DNA from: Liopterus haemorrhoidalis
Lineage: Eukaryota > Arthropoda > Insecta > Coleoptera > Dytiscidae
Reading direction: 5' to 3'
DNA: 64,000 nucleotides
Assembly (NCBI GenBank): GCA_963971575.1
Contig: OZ020616.1
Location: 37,180,306 to 37,244,305, forward strand
Shown here: in pieces, positions 21,953 through 32,729 of the stretch
How positions within the stretch are numbered: the first letter of the stretch is position 1
Layout: each line of letters starts with the position of its first letter
Translations under genes and position numbers: made by a program
Notes under the pieces: generated by a model
Seen by the model: only the letters and a program-made list of their open reading frames with translations
Databases searched by the model: none
What the model was told of the DNA's origin: nothing

Positions 21953-23173
21953 ATGAACAATTTAAACAATGAAGTGATCTCCAAAATGTTATTGATGCTT
22001 GACGACGACGATGACAGTATTATAAATATTGTATACAACAGTTTATTAACGGGAGATGACAGTGATGATGATGATGATGAAGTGATCAATTTATTGACCA
22101 TGGAAAATAGAGAAAGAGTTACGGTGAAAAATTATGTTGAAGTAAGTAATTTAGATAACAATTTAGATGAACATATTTAATTATCTGTGTCTTGTTTACA
22201 GGCTGTTGTTGATGATTATCCTGATGACATTTTTATCGGTCACTTCCGGATGGATAGGATAAAAGTGCAGTACATCATCAATGAATTTGAGAAATCTAAA
22301 ATGTTTCAAGATATTAATAAAAATGAAAACACAAGGTGCAACATATCTTCCAAAAAGCATATATTAGCTTTTCTGTGGTATGCGGGTCACAATGAAAGCT
22401 TTCGCTCGATGTGCGATAAGTTCGATCTTAGTTTAAGTTCACTATATGACATATTACATCGAGTTTCGACATTTCTGAGTAGTGAAGCTTGCAAATATAT
22501 AACATATCCCAATGATGACAAAAAAACAGAAACATCATCATACTATTTGCTACGTAATGGTTTTCCTAATATAATAGGATGCATAGATGGATGCCATATT
22601 GAAATAGATAAACCAGCAAAAAGAGGTGTGGATTACATCAACAGAAATAAGTATTTCTCAATGCATCTTCAAGGCACATGTGATGAAAATCTGAACTTTT
22701 TCGATGTATTTATAGGATACCCAGGCTCAGTTCATGATGCAAGGGTGTTCAAAAATTCCAGCATATATACAAATTTGAGTGCTCTTTGTGGACATAAATA
22801 CATAATAGGAGACAGTGCTTATCCCTTATTGCCAAATTTAATTAAGCCATATAAAGACAATGGTCATCTAACTGATAGTAAAAAACAGTTCAATAAAAAA
22901 TTAAATAAATGTAGAGTCAGTATTGAGCACGCCTTTGGCTTGTTAAAACAAAGATTTCGCTCGCTTTATCATTTAAAGTTACGTGGTCATGAGCGAATCT
23001 GTACATTTATACATTCATGTTGTGTTCTTCATAATATTGCCAATAAAGATGACACCAATATATTTAGTTTAGAACCTTCCACTACAACACATCCGCAACC
23101 CATCTCTGCTCCAATATACGATAACGAAGATGATGCCAACAACATCAGGGACCAAATTTGCTCAAATTTATAA
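21953..23173 (+). CDS. Harbinger DDE transposase, two exons, intact
   Basis: The nuclease that excises and integrates the element. Exon 1 is 21953-22141 (63 codons, starts MNNLNNEV, acidic with runs of Asp at residues 17-21 and 35-42). A 60-bp intron follows (22142-22201: GTAAGT...TTGTTTACAG, phase 0). Exon 2 is 22202-23173. The spliced protein is 386 aa. Residues about 130-155 (MCDKFDLSLSSLYDILHRV) look like a helix-turn-helix. The DDE_Tnp_4 triad is Asp192 in IIGCIDGCHIE, Asp267 in IIGDSAYPL and Glu305 in SIEHAFGLLKQRFRSL; HDARVF is also present. A polyadenylation signal AATAAA follows at 23220. I chose this start because it is the first ATG in frame and sits 208 bp inside the left terminus. 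No damage is seen. Confidence 0.93.
22142..22201 (+). other. 60-bp intron in the transposase gene
   Basis: GTAAGT donor and TTACAG acceptor. Removing it joins GTTGAA to GCTGTTGTT in phase 0, giving VKNYVE then AVVDDYPDD. The exon 1 frame would otherwise stop at 22178-22180, so splicing is required for the full protein. Confidence 0.9.
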
Positions 23174-23892
23174 TATTTTTATTACAATTTTTTTTTATAG
23201 AATCTAGTAGGACTGTTTAAATAAAACTAAATTCTGTTTTTTTAATTTTTAAGTAAATATATTTTTTAGAATTTATTGCACATATTTTTATTGCTAAGTA
23301 TGTTAATCACATTAAATAAAACTATAACAATAATGATGTTTTCATTTCAAAAACAAAACCTTAAAAAATTAATAACTATACTACGGACAATATATTCCAA
23401 TAGATGGTTTTTAATTAAAATTACAGTTGAGCAGTCAAACTATAAAGACATTTTAATATGTAACTAACCATAAGCCTGCACTAAGTGACTGGTTAATTGT
23501 AATTTTAGTTAAAAATCATCAGATTATATATTGTTTGCAGTATACTAATAACTAATGAATACTATCAACAGATATTAATTATAGGAACAAAGTTTAGGAA
23601 AACTGCTGTGCTCAATAAAAACATGATCTCATTTTTTTTTTTTTTTTGATTCTGGGAAAATATGGTTAAAAGTTATTTAAATATATCAAATATAAAATGT
23701 CTATCTAAAATTATAATTTTTGCATTTGAAATTAACAGGAAATACTGCATTTTACCTACATATTCAAATTTGGAAAAAAATCATTTATCATGTTTTTACT
23801 AAGCACAGCATAACAATAATACTGATTATTAAATAATTTAAAATTAAGAAGTTTTAAAGAAATAAAGTAAAAAAATCAACATAAAAACAACA

Positions 23893-25084
23893 TTACTTAT
23901 TCATAGATTGCACTAATTTATCTAATATATCATTTTTTCTTTTTAATTCAGCTAAAATTGCCTCGGCCATCTCTGTTTTCTTCTTTTCACTCTCCTTCCT
24001 TTCTTGATTTCTTTCTTCATATAGTTGCCTAATTTTGGATATCTCCAAATTTCGTCTGTTAATTTTTTTTTTCTTTTCTGGATTTTCCACTCTAATAAAA
24101 AAAAATCATTAATTTGTTCAATAATACTCTTTTCTTGTCTTAATTAAAAGTTGCTTACCTGCACTCATCATCGTCTTCAGTGCTTTCTTCTCTTCCAGAA
24201 AAATGAGGTTTCTGTGGCCTGTTTATATTATTGCCATCAATTACAACTGGCGGGTTGATTGTATGGCGTGGCGCAAAAATCTCGTTCAGTTCTCTAAAAC
24301 ACAGAATATTACAATTTATTGTACTATTGTGTAATTTTGTTTCTACATATACCTTTCATATGGACATGTTTTGTTTCCACGCCCTGTTTTATTATTATTA
24401 TCTTTGACTTTTTTATAGGCACGGTCTAATGTTTTCCATTTATTTTCTACTTGTATGTCTGTAAATACATATCCATGTAAGCCCATCTCTTTGGCAATTA
24501 TACCCCACATTGCACGGAGGCTTTTTATCTTCTTTTCTAAATAAAGTGTATGTTTGTCTTTATATAAACTAATTAACAACAGCGTGGGTTTGTTTGTCCA
24601 CTCCACTTTAGATTCTGAAAAATTTTGGATTATAACAATATATGCCGTTATGAAAAAAATACATTTCATAAACGGCCTAAATAGCTCTGGTATTATTTAA
24701 TTATAATATTACTATAACAACCCTTATACAAACCTTGAATAGTGTTCTGTGGCAGAGCTCCGAAAATATCATGTGGAAGAGTTTCGACAGTATCCTGCGA
24801 CACAACTTCTAAATTATCCTGCGGAAGAGTTTCGACAGAATCCTGCGAAAGAACTTCTAAAGTATCCTGCGGTAAAACTTCAGTAGCATCATGTGGTACC
24901 TCATTCATATTACCATCAGTTAGGATACACTCTACTAATGTTCCAAGTTCTGCAATAAATGTTATAAAAATAAATAATAAAAATTCTAGTTTTGACAGAT
25001 TTTATAAAACTTCTGAATTTATTTATGTTACTTACCAGCATTGTAGGAAAAGTACTTTCCTTCTATACATAATACTCGATTCAT
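23893..25084 (-). CDS. Harbinger Myb/SANT-like protein, five exons, intact
   Basis: The accessory DNA-binding protein of Harbinger elements. Exons read leftward: 25084-25036, 24949-24734, 24614-24353, 24293-24159, 24091-23893; they total 861 nt and encode 286 aa. All four introns begin GT and end AG, and every junction keeps frame. Residues 40-87 are six octapeptides of pattern E-V/T-L-P/S-Q-D-x-L/V. Residues 91-170 form the Myb/SANT-like domain with Trp94 (VEWT), Trp125 (AMWGIIAKEM) and Trp148 (ENKWKTLDRAYKKV), followed by the family's CPYERELNEIF motif. The tail is acidic (STEDDDEC) then a lysine-rich, probably coiled-coil segment (KKKKINRRNLEISKIRQLYE ... ILDKLVQSMNK). Start and stop are the natural ends of the joined frame. 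The gene converges on the transposase gene, 719 bp apart. Confidence 0.9.
24744..24890 (-). repeat. 24-bp tandem repeats coding octapeptides in the Myb-like gene
   Basis: Six 24-bp units in exon 2 alternate two forms (..CTTCCGCAGGATAATTTAGA.. and ..TCGCAGGATACTGTCGAAAC..), so the array may have grown by 48-bp steps. It is the source of the LPQD/SQD octapeptides. Confidence 0.85.
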
Positions 25085-25323
25085 GATCGATATATGATAA
25101 ATAAATGTAAAATAAAAATTTCCGCCAGACCAAATACAGATTATAACCAAGTTATATTAAGTTTGCCGCCTTTCTACAGGTTGCCTGAAGCTACACTCAC
25201 TCCCGAGCAAGTGTAGACTTTGCCTGTCCTGAACAAGTTCATAAATACAAACGAACACTTTACGTACAAGTGTCAGAACACAAACGAACGCCATAGTGTA
25301 GCTCTGGTGTAGTTCAGTGTAGG

Positions 25324-25348
25324 TTGGGCAACACAAACGAACACACCT
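25324..25348 (-). repeat. right terminal inverted repeat of the Harbinger element
   Basis: Ends ...CAACACAAACGAACACACCT, the inverse of the left end, then TAT. Confidence 0.95.
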
Positions 25349-25351
25349 TAT

Positions 25352-26060
25352 GTCTTTTGCTATAAAGCTCTATTGTGTGTGTAGGGTACGTGCTTGTTCT
25401 TCTACACGCCTCTCTCTCTTTGACTATTACTTTCCAGTTTGTTAATTTGAGTTATCTTATGTTCTGTTCTAAGTCAGCTTTCAGGACTCTTGTGTCCCAC
25501 GAAAGCAAATTGTCAATTTAATTCTTCTCTCTCTTCGGAAGCACGTACTTGGAACATATGTTTTGTGGAACGAAGTAGTTAAGTCAAAATACAGTACAAA
25601 AAGTATTGTCTGGAGCAGTGCCTCCGATCAACTGCCATAGAAATGGTTTCTGACACTGAATTTTTAGTAAAAAAATAGTCAATTTTTTCATTAACTGAAT
25701 CTTTTATTGCTTTGATTGCTACTGTATTAAAATAAAATTTACTTACAAATACAGTTAGTCCCGTTCTTTTAAATAACCCCTAGGTTTGAAAAACAAAACA
25801 AAAATTATTATGGAAACTCGAATTAAGAAACAACTTTTTCGTAGATAGATCAAGAAACCTATATATCGCTACCACTGTTTCTGTTTATCGTTAGAAATTG
25901 TAGCCAAGCAGCTGTACCTAGAAAATTTTAATTTAGCCTGCTTATACAACTTTTTCACCAACATATCGGAAAACTATTGAATTCAAAAAAGCGGTGTACT
26001 AAGGTTAAAGGAACAATTCTGCAATTGGTTTTAAGCGTTTTTACTGAACAAATTTTCCTA
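25352..26060. other. no recognisable feature
   Basis: Spacer after the Harbinger element. A TCTCTCTCT run at about 25411 and AT-rich sequence; nothing coding. Confidence 0.4.
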
Positions 26061-26067
26061 TATATCA

Positions 26068-26416
26068 GACATGGCCAAACTACGGTCTGTGGGACAGATT
26101 CGGTCCTTGAAGTTCATATTTGTGAAATTGAAAGGTCGGAAATCCCTTCGTAAAATATTTATTATCTATTATCGTTTTCCTAATTCTACTGTCCTAGATT
26201 TTTACTAACTAAACTTAACGTAATTACCCAAATTTATTGTATTTACTAGAATTTATTACACTATTTTTAATGAGCTAATATTTGGGGGAAAATAAAGTAC
26301 TGTATTATTAAAAACTAGGTAGGTTTAGCTAGTGAAAATCTAGGACAGCAGAATTAGGAAAATTTGGAAAAGGATAATAGATAATAAACATTTTACGAAG
26401 GGATCTTTCACTTGCA
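26068..26416. repeat. inverted repeat with ~85-bp arms, hAT-like outer end
   Basis: The left arm (about 26131-26216) and right arm (about 26321-26412) are inverted copies, for example CCCTTCGTAAAATATTTATT and its near-inverse AATAAACATTTTACGAAGGG, with about 10-15% difference plus a 10-bp insertion in the right arm. Just outside the left arm is CATGGCCAAACTACGGTCTG, resembling a hAT terminus; no matching partner was seen to the right. The structure could form a long hairpin when transcribed. Confidence 0.75.
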
Positions 26417-26419
26417 AAA

Positions 26420-27544
26420 CTGGTGTTTGTATATGCACTCTTGCTGAAGCCTATAGGTGTGAGTGATTGTTTAAAATAGAATTAAACACTCCACTCTTCT
26501 TCATTGCAAGCACCGACAAATCTCCTTGGTCTATTTTGGTAAAATAGGTCCACACTTTGCTTCTTGGTGGTGACATTTTTAATTAAAATACAAAAATAAC
26601 CAATAACATTTCATAACCTCAAACGTAGAAGAAAAAGGCTCCAAACGCCAGCAACTTCTAAACCGCTTAACGCATGTTTCTTGGCGGACTATGTCCTGTG
26701 CCATTGCGATTGCGTACCCCTTCTACTTAATTAAGTATCGGAAGATTAGTATCGATACTAAAAAAATATCGATACTGGTATCATATCAATACTATCGTAA
26801 CATCCCTATATGTGTCTATACAATTATGATACAATCTTTTTTCTAACTTACTTCGTATTTGATTTAGTGTTCATAATCGCTAAGGGGTAGGACACTGCCT
26901 AGCAAAACTGTTTTTGGTCAACAATACCGTTTACTGCAATTCCGCGGCCTGTCTTAACCTAACGAAGGGTTTTAACCCCCTATGTTTATGTTATCTGTAG
27001 CATGTCTCCTACGATCCGTTTCCAAGCAAAACGTGACAATTAATTTAGTAAAATTTATGTTTAACTAAAATAGGCAAACAGTCAGAAATGCAAGAATTAT
27101 TACCATCAACAAATGATTTGTAACTTTCATAAACAATTTATTAATTTGCAACAGTGGACAATATATAGGTGAACTATTTCATGCTAGAAGTTGTTATACT
27201 TTCACATATTACAGTTTCTAACGTAAGTATTCGCCCACGCATTTTTTGTTTTGTTACACTACATATTGTATTGATAACGAGTTATTTATATTTGTTACTG
27301 CTACTTTGTGAATGGCGCGCCGTAATCTATTTCTATCACGCTATAGTCTATTGAATATTTTTATATTTGGTTGTTTAATATCCATAACATAATACTATTG
27401 ATTTATTGTATATTCAATTATAGGTAGTTATTTGTTTAAATATGTGACAAACCACACGAAATTATTTATAAATCAGAAATAATAGCATTTAACAAAGACT
27501 GTAGTAGATATTATCTACGCAATAGGAACATTTTTAAATATAAT
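26420..27544. other. no recognisable feature
   Basis: AT-rich spacer containing short random frames, including one at 27169-27354 with hydrophobic composition and no domain. Confidence 0.4.
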
Positions 27545-28010
27545 CTTATATATTGAAGTGTGAATTTTCAAACATTTCATGATTTGGTAGGTATTTAGTA
27601 AGTGATAATAAATTGTGGGTACATATTAAAAATCATAAATTTCGGTAACTTTTGAAAGAATAACTACGTGCTTCGATCTAGAGACTTGAGATATGCTCGC
27701 ATTCCAGTTTTCTAGTCAGTCAGATAAATATTGTAAGCAAGGTGTTGGAAAATATTCGGTAACTTTCGAAATAATTAAAAATAAAAAATTTCTGTGGTAG
27801 TTTCAATTAACATTAAGATGCATTACTCTATTTTTTTCAGATTTTTATATCAAGCTTGGGTTACAGTTTTTTCAAAACTCGTGTTACGTAAATTAAAAAA
27901 TAGTACATTTTGTTCCTTAGTCAGCGTCTGAAAAGCTTCCTTTGGATACCACACATTATATTTTAAAATAATAATTATTTTTTACGAACACAAAAAAACG
28001 ATATTTTTCG
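27545..28010 (-). repeat. interspersed repeat family A, copy 2 (inverted)
   Basis: The plus strand here matches the reverse complement of copy 1: TGAAGTGTGAATTTTCAAAC equals the inverted ATGTGTGAAAATTCACACTT block, and TACATATTAAAAATCATAAA followed by TTTCGGTAACTTTTGAAAGA matches inverted 11270-11345. The Tc1-like fragment begins at its left boundary in family orientation (about 28017). Confidence 0.75.
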
Positions 28011-28016
28011 AAATAC

Positions 28017-28480
28017 ACACACCGGCAAATTTAAAGGAACAGATTGAAAATTATGTTTTTTTTTTAAATTTTATTATTTTGTAGTCTATATCTAGATAGC
28101 TTTGAATACTCTACTAAACCGTAGGGAAAGATTGTATCGACGCCAAGGAGAACAAAATGCACCATTTAATTTTGCTGCTACTGTATCTTTTGGTGGAGGT
28201 TCAATTATGGTATGGGGTGGAATATGTTTGGGAGCTTGCACAGAGTTAGTTCTGATTGATGGTGGAGCGTTAACTGCAGATAGGTACATCAGAGACATTC
28301 TTCAAGACCAAGTTGTACTTTTTGCCCCATATATCGGAAAAAATTTCACTTTAATATAGGATATTGCGCGCCCACACGTCGTCCACTGTGTAACAGACTT
28401 TTTAAATCAAGTGGGTATAACAATAATGGGTTGGCCAACGTGCTCCCCTGACCTCAACCCGATTGAACATTATTGAACAT
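28017..28480 (+). pseudogene. Tc1-like transposase C-terminal half
   Basis: RRERLYRRQGEQNAPFNFAA, TVSFGGGSIMVWGGICLGAC, LTADRYIRDILQDQVVLFAP, then DIARPHVVHCVTDFLNQVGI and WPTCSPDLNPIEH. GGGS.MVWGGI, (H)DNARPH and W...SPDLNPIEH (third catalytic residue, Glu) are Tc1-family hallmarks. TAG replaces the residue before the second catalytic Asp (28357-28359) and DNARPH is DIARPH. The N-terminal half is missing. ACACACCGGCAAATTTAAAG at 28019 may be the left terminus, implying an internal deletion. Confidence 0.88.
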
Positions 28481-28509
28481 CCAAAAAACTCCAAGGCTCC
28501 CGTCTCAAA

Positions 28510-29048
28510 AGCTCCTGGGTTTCTATTCTCGGTCTAGGCATTGATGCACCAATATTGATAGGTTCTCAAATCTATTCATTAATCATAAATAATCATCATA
28601 AGCTTTGTTCAAGAAGTATATCTCGTTGTTATTATTTCCATGTGGCATTCATCCAATATTTTGCTACAACGATTCCAAATATATCAGTACATTACAGTCC
28701 GTAGCTGTTATGAAAACAATTTAGTCTGTAATAATTATTCATTAAATAATATCTCAATTCAAAGTGATAATTCAAACATGTGCGACTGAGAACACATGCA
28801 TTAAATGCCCGCATTGAATCGCTAATACTGTGTTTAATTGGCCGAGGTTTTATTTAGTGTTTGACCCGGGTCAAGTTGGCCGTGAGCCAGGGACGCCTTC
28901 CCGATCATGTTCCTGCTTTCTATCTCTGTTCCAGGATTTTCCCATTACACTACGGGACAGTGCTGTTCAAACAGCTTTAATGTGATGAAATCGTAAAAAC
29001 GATAATACTGAAATACAGAACTGATTATCTTATTAAAGGTAATTGTTT
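28510..29048. other. no recognisable feature
   Basis: Spacer between the Tc1 relic and the TTAA-flanked element. GACCCGGGTC at 28862 is a short palindrome with no evident role. Confidence 0.4.
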
Positions 29049-29052
29049 TTAA

Positions 29053-29301
29053 CCCTCCGTATACACAGTACAATTTGCACACCTCCCTATACACACATGG
29101 GTCTACGGTGACCTACCGTTTTTTATCATACTTCCACTCGTTTAAAAAATCTGAAAAAATTCAGGAGAGTAGTTTGGGATTGGAGAGTAGTTATATAAAG
29201 AGAGCATGCATTGGGTGATGGATAAAACTTAATCTTTAATCTTTAAGTTCACGAAATATGGATTAACCTTTGGGACCTATCGATTCCTAGGAACGGGAGG
29301 G
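29053..29301. mobile_element. piggyBac-like MITE flanked by TTAA
   Basis: TTAA (29049-29052) then CCCTCCGTATACACAG; the right end is ...GGAACGGGAGGG then TTAA (29302-29305). TTAA duplications with CCY...RGG ends are the piggyBac pattern. The inverted match is short (about 7-9 bp), and the 249-bp interior is non-coding. Confidence 0.65.
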
Positions 29302-29305
29302 TTAA

Positions 29306-31760
29306 TATTACCATTGAAATGTTCGTTAAAAGGTTTGTGATATTAACCGGATATGTCCTTATACGAAGTTCAAAGAAGAACTCGCTTCATAAATCACAAA
29401 GAACTACCAAAATATGAATTTAAATGCAATGAAAGAAAAATATATATTTATATACAAAATAATGTATTCTTTTCACAAAATAGATCAAAATTTAAAAATA
29501 TAGGAGCAAGCTCATAAACATTTACCTAATTCTACAACAAAATTTGACGTTTATGAAAAGAGTGCGACATACCTACTGAGTCAGAGCGAGAAATATGATT
29601 AAGTAGTACGTAGTTGTATATGCTAGTAGTGCTACTAACATTTAGTAAAATACTATGAGCTTTTCCCATAGTTTTTATCTATTAGTAAATTATGTTTACT
29701 AAATTTTTATCTTCCGTTTTGCTTATAAGGATAGATACAGTAGGTGCTTTGCTCAGATTTTGTCTTTTAAGCAAAGTGTTGGACTATGGATTATTGGCGA
29801 ATTATATATTAAAACTACATTTTAGCTTTTAAATGTCTTTATTCAGTGTTAGCTAAATAGCGACTTTTTTGTTAGTTTAAGTTTTGTAATTTACCTCAGA
29901 GTGAGACATCGCTCCTATAGTATTCCTCAGCGTAAAATCTAATTAATACAAATGAATGGTCGCTTGTTTTTATTTTAGTTTTGCAGACTTGACAATAATA
30001 ATAGATAAAAGAATAACATCTCAACACAAAGAATACAGTCGCAGTAATATAAATGTCCAATGGACCTCACCCCGTGCAACGCATAAAAATATACCTTACT
30101 TTGTTTTAAATGAGAGTGTTTACCAACCCGAACTGCAAGTATTGCATTCCCGCAATTTAGTCCAGCATTCTCGATGAAGAATATTTTTGTATGTCATGCG
30201 TTGGGGCTCTAACGTCAAACTCGCATTTATGCCTTAACGCACGCATAGTAGCATCGTCCAAGCTGATGAGAATTCTTATGTCTGCAGTGCGTTTACTGAC
30301 ACTTACTGGACGAAAGACATGCGATTAGCGCGTTTTCTGTTCTGTCTGCGGTCCGGTTCAGTGGACGCTTTTCTTTAGTGTGCTAGAAGTCGAATAGTAC
30401 TGATCAGTCACTCATAGTAGTTGCCCATTAGTCGCAGTGGTCAAATGAGTACGTAGTTTAGTATAGTCACTCGACTTTTCATGCTTATGCGCTAGAGATC
30501 TACTGGCACATCTAGACTGGAGCGATATTGTTCCGGGGCAACGCTCCGAGATGATAATGCTAATGGACAAGTACCTATCTGCACTCGACAACTCGGCTGT
30601 GCACTATATAATGGTGAATTATGTATGGCTGATGTTGATTATCCAACAGTCAGTCTACAATTGTCGCAAGACTCCAAGTCCAACGATAGCCTTTGATCCT
30701 TACCAAATGGAAACGAGAAACTCGTGTTTGTCGACAAATTATGTCGCATCAAACGTATTAAAACCACATAAGTGTTAGTCGCTGTACAATGTCGCATAAG
30801 AGTACATATTGGTAAATACATAAGTGCGCTAAGAACGAGTGTAAGAACGTTAGGATGGAATAAAGTTTAATGAGGAATTTTATTGAAAAAGATAATTAAA
30901 AAATCACTGTTGAGACTTTCGAAGACTGTTTATTAGGCTCATAATTGATATTTTTCTCCTGACATAGTTTTCTTTGTACATTATTAGTATTTAAAATTTT
31001 GGTGTCCACTGTTTAACGGTGACGCGTGGGGATTTCAAGCAGCATCTGTCTACTTCTGTTTGTTTATGGGTTTCAATCACTTGGCTTTCAGCCCTTTATT
31101 GTTTTACACGATGGACATATGAGTGTCCTTCTTCACATTTCGTTTCTTTCAAATCGCATTGTAGCTTTTGTTGAAGCAATTGTCAAGAAATTAATATTTT
31201 TTTTTTTTTGTAAATGCAGATATATCAACGATCATTTATAATTGTAACCACTCCTGTAGTTCTTAAAAGCCAGGGAGTAACTTTAATGACTAGAACTGGG
31301 CTGATTTCGGATAGTTTTTCATTTCTCTCCATGATCATGGACTATTTAATTGACTGTTACGTCGTCAATAAAATAGTGCATGCAATTTTTTTTGTTTTCA
31401 TGTTGACTACTTACGTAAACATGTAAATTATACTTCATTTTTATTTCTTATCTGATGATTTTTACGTATAGGTTAAAAATAAACGAACGTAAATAGTTTC
31501 GAAATTGTTATGAATGAGTCTAATCTATTTGGTAAGTAAAATGTCATAACTAAAAAGTCTTGTTTGACGATGCATTACATATATTTATTTTAATATATTT
31601 ACGTCGCATAGCTTTATTTTTAAAACAAAATAATTTTCAAATATGTAATTATTGTTTTACACAGCAAATGTAATATCAGAGAAGAACTATGAGGATCTCT
31701 CTGTAAATGGAGTTTATATCCTTAATAACCAGTTCAGATCACGACTCTTTTCTCAACACA
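29306..31760. other. 2.4 kb with no recognisable gene
   Basis: The part 30180-30870 is less AT-rich than its surroundings, has a TATATAA at about 30604 and AATAAA at about 30859, but its frames (30551-30778, 29956-30177) carry no domain. It could be a solo LTR, a non-coding transcript or unrelated unique sequence; I cannot tell. Confidence 0.3.
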
Positions 31761-31769
31761 CAAGGATAA

Positions 31770-32190
31770 CAATAATAATAATTAGCTTAAAACTATGCCA
31801 GTCTTTGGGCAAAGGCCTCCTCCATGTCTTCCTATTTTGTCCTGTCTTGAGTGATCCTGGGCTAGAGAGCACCGGTTGTTTTAGTGATGTCGTCTCTTCA
31901 TCTTATCTTTTGTCTTCCTCATGATCTCGTCAGATGTCTTGGCGATCATAAAATTGACTTCTTCGTCCACTGATCGTCATTTAGGCGTACTAGGTGTCCT
32001 GCCCACCTCCATTTTATCCTTCCGCAACAGCCTGTGACATCTCTAACTCCAGTTTTCTTACGAATTTCTCTATTTTGTATTTTGCCTCGGAGATTTACTC
32101 TGAGTATGGATCTTTTCATTTCACAAGAATAAGACTACGAAACTTATCTGCCCCATATCCTAATATGGTTGTGAAACTTGGCTCCTCTAT
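31770..32190 (-). pseudogene. LINE 3' end with (AAT)n tail
   Basis: Read leftward: scattered frames with RTPSTPKW, VDEE.NFMIAKTSDEIMRKT-like fragments and finally QNRKTWRRPLPKDWHSF followed by the (AAT)n-type tail at 31769-31783. (D/Q)R..WR....A...WHSF then ATTATTATT-type sequence is a common LINE ending. Several stops and frameshifts are present. Confidence 0.5.
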
Positions 32191-32192
32191 AG

Positions 32193-32409
32193 TAGGGTGA
32201 CCATTTTCTTAGGAAGGCAATGCGGGACGGAGCAAAAAAAAAAATGTCCTCATCTCCCAAAATTCAAGTGAAGAGCAAAAAATAAGGTCCTCACCTCCCA
32301 AATCCAAAATGCGGGACAGTGCGGGACAAAATGTTAAAATGCGGGACTTTTGCGGGACGCATCTTAATGCGGGACAAAATGTTAAAATGCGGGACGAATG
32401 GTCACCCTA
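32193..32409. mobile_element. 217-bp hAT MITE with perfect 8-bp target duplication
   Basis: The ends TAGGGTGACCATTTTC and, inverted, TAGGGTGACCATTCGT share 13 bp exactly. CTCTATAG flanks both sides (32185-32192 and 32410-32417). TAGGGTGACCA is a familiar hAT terminus. The interior repeats ATGCGGGAC(A/T/G) at least five times between 32322 and 32398, in multiple orientations of spacing. Confidence 0.92.
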
Positions 32410-32539
32410 CTCTATAGGGATACCAACTACGAATATTCTAGTGTGAAATTTTACGAAGGTTTCATTTAATCTTTGGCTTTGTCCAATAAAATGGAGAACT
32501 GACGATCTATGTGGTCCGTGCAATGAATATGACATTATA

Positions 32540-32725
32540 GGGTTCATAAAATGCGAAAGAATACACTAAATTGGGCAAGTAGCCAGGATGTCCAACAGGG
32601 TAACTCTAAAAAGAGGATTTGAAAACGTTCAGCGATATTGTGACCGAGGGAAAGATCGTGTATCAGATGGATGAACACTGTACACAAAGATCTGCGAAAC
32701 ATCAATGCCAACAACCAAATTGGTG
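32540..32725 (+). pseudogene. LINE C-terminal fragment
   Basis: Frames give LGK.PGCPTG.L.KEDLKTFS and, in another frame, PRERSCIRWMNTVHKDLRNI then NANNQIG. GRPR.RWMD.VHKDLR.I...NW is a LINE carboxyl-terminal motif. Short and frameshifted. Confidence 0.5.
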
Positions 32726-32729
32726 TTTT

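Larger units (their letters stand above)
21745..25348. mobile_element. apparently complete two-gene PIF/Harbinger transposon
   Basis: The ends AGGTGTGTTCGTTTGTGTTG and its inverted partner at 25324-25348 match for 21 bp without a break and for 24 of 25 bp overall. TAT flanks both sides (21742-21744 and 25349-25351), a 3-bp duplication as in Harbinger elements, although most show TAA or TTA. ACAAACGAAC-type motifs recur subterminally (about 21847, 25244, 25271, 25332). Two convergent genes fill the 3604 bp: the DDE transposase on the plus strand and a Myb/SANT-like gene on the minus strand. Both are intact after intron removal. The arrangement is the standard one for animal Harbinger elements, whose Myb-like protein assists nuclear import and end recognition. 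Confidence 0.95.

Noticed and set aside
22187..22201. GTG start for the transposase in place of splicing
   Set aside because: The clean GTAAGT...TTTACAG intron joins an upstream ATG exon in frame, and the 15 nt upstream of 22202 are intron sequence.
24742..25086. 114-codon plus-strand frame with repeated SCGRVST-type sequence
   Set aside because: It is the antisense shadow of exon 1-2 of the Myb-like gene and its 24-bp repeats.
28092..28298. Minus-strand 68-codon frame
   Set aside because: Antisense of the Tc1-like transposase.
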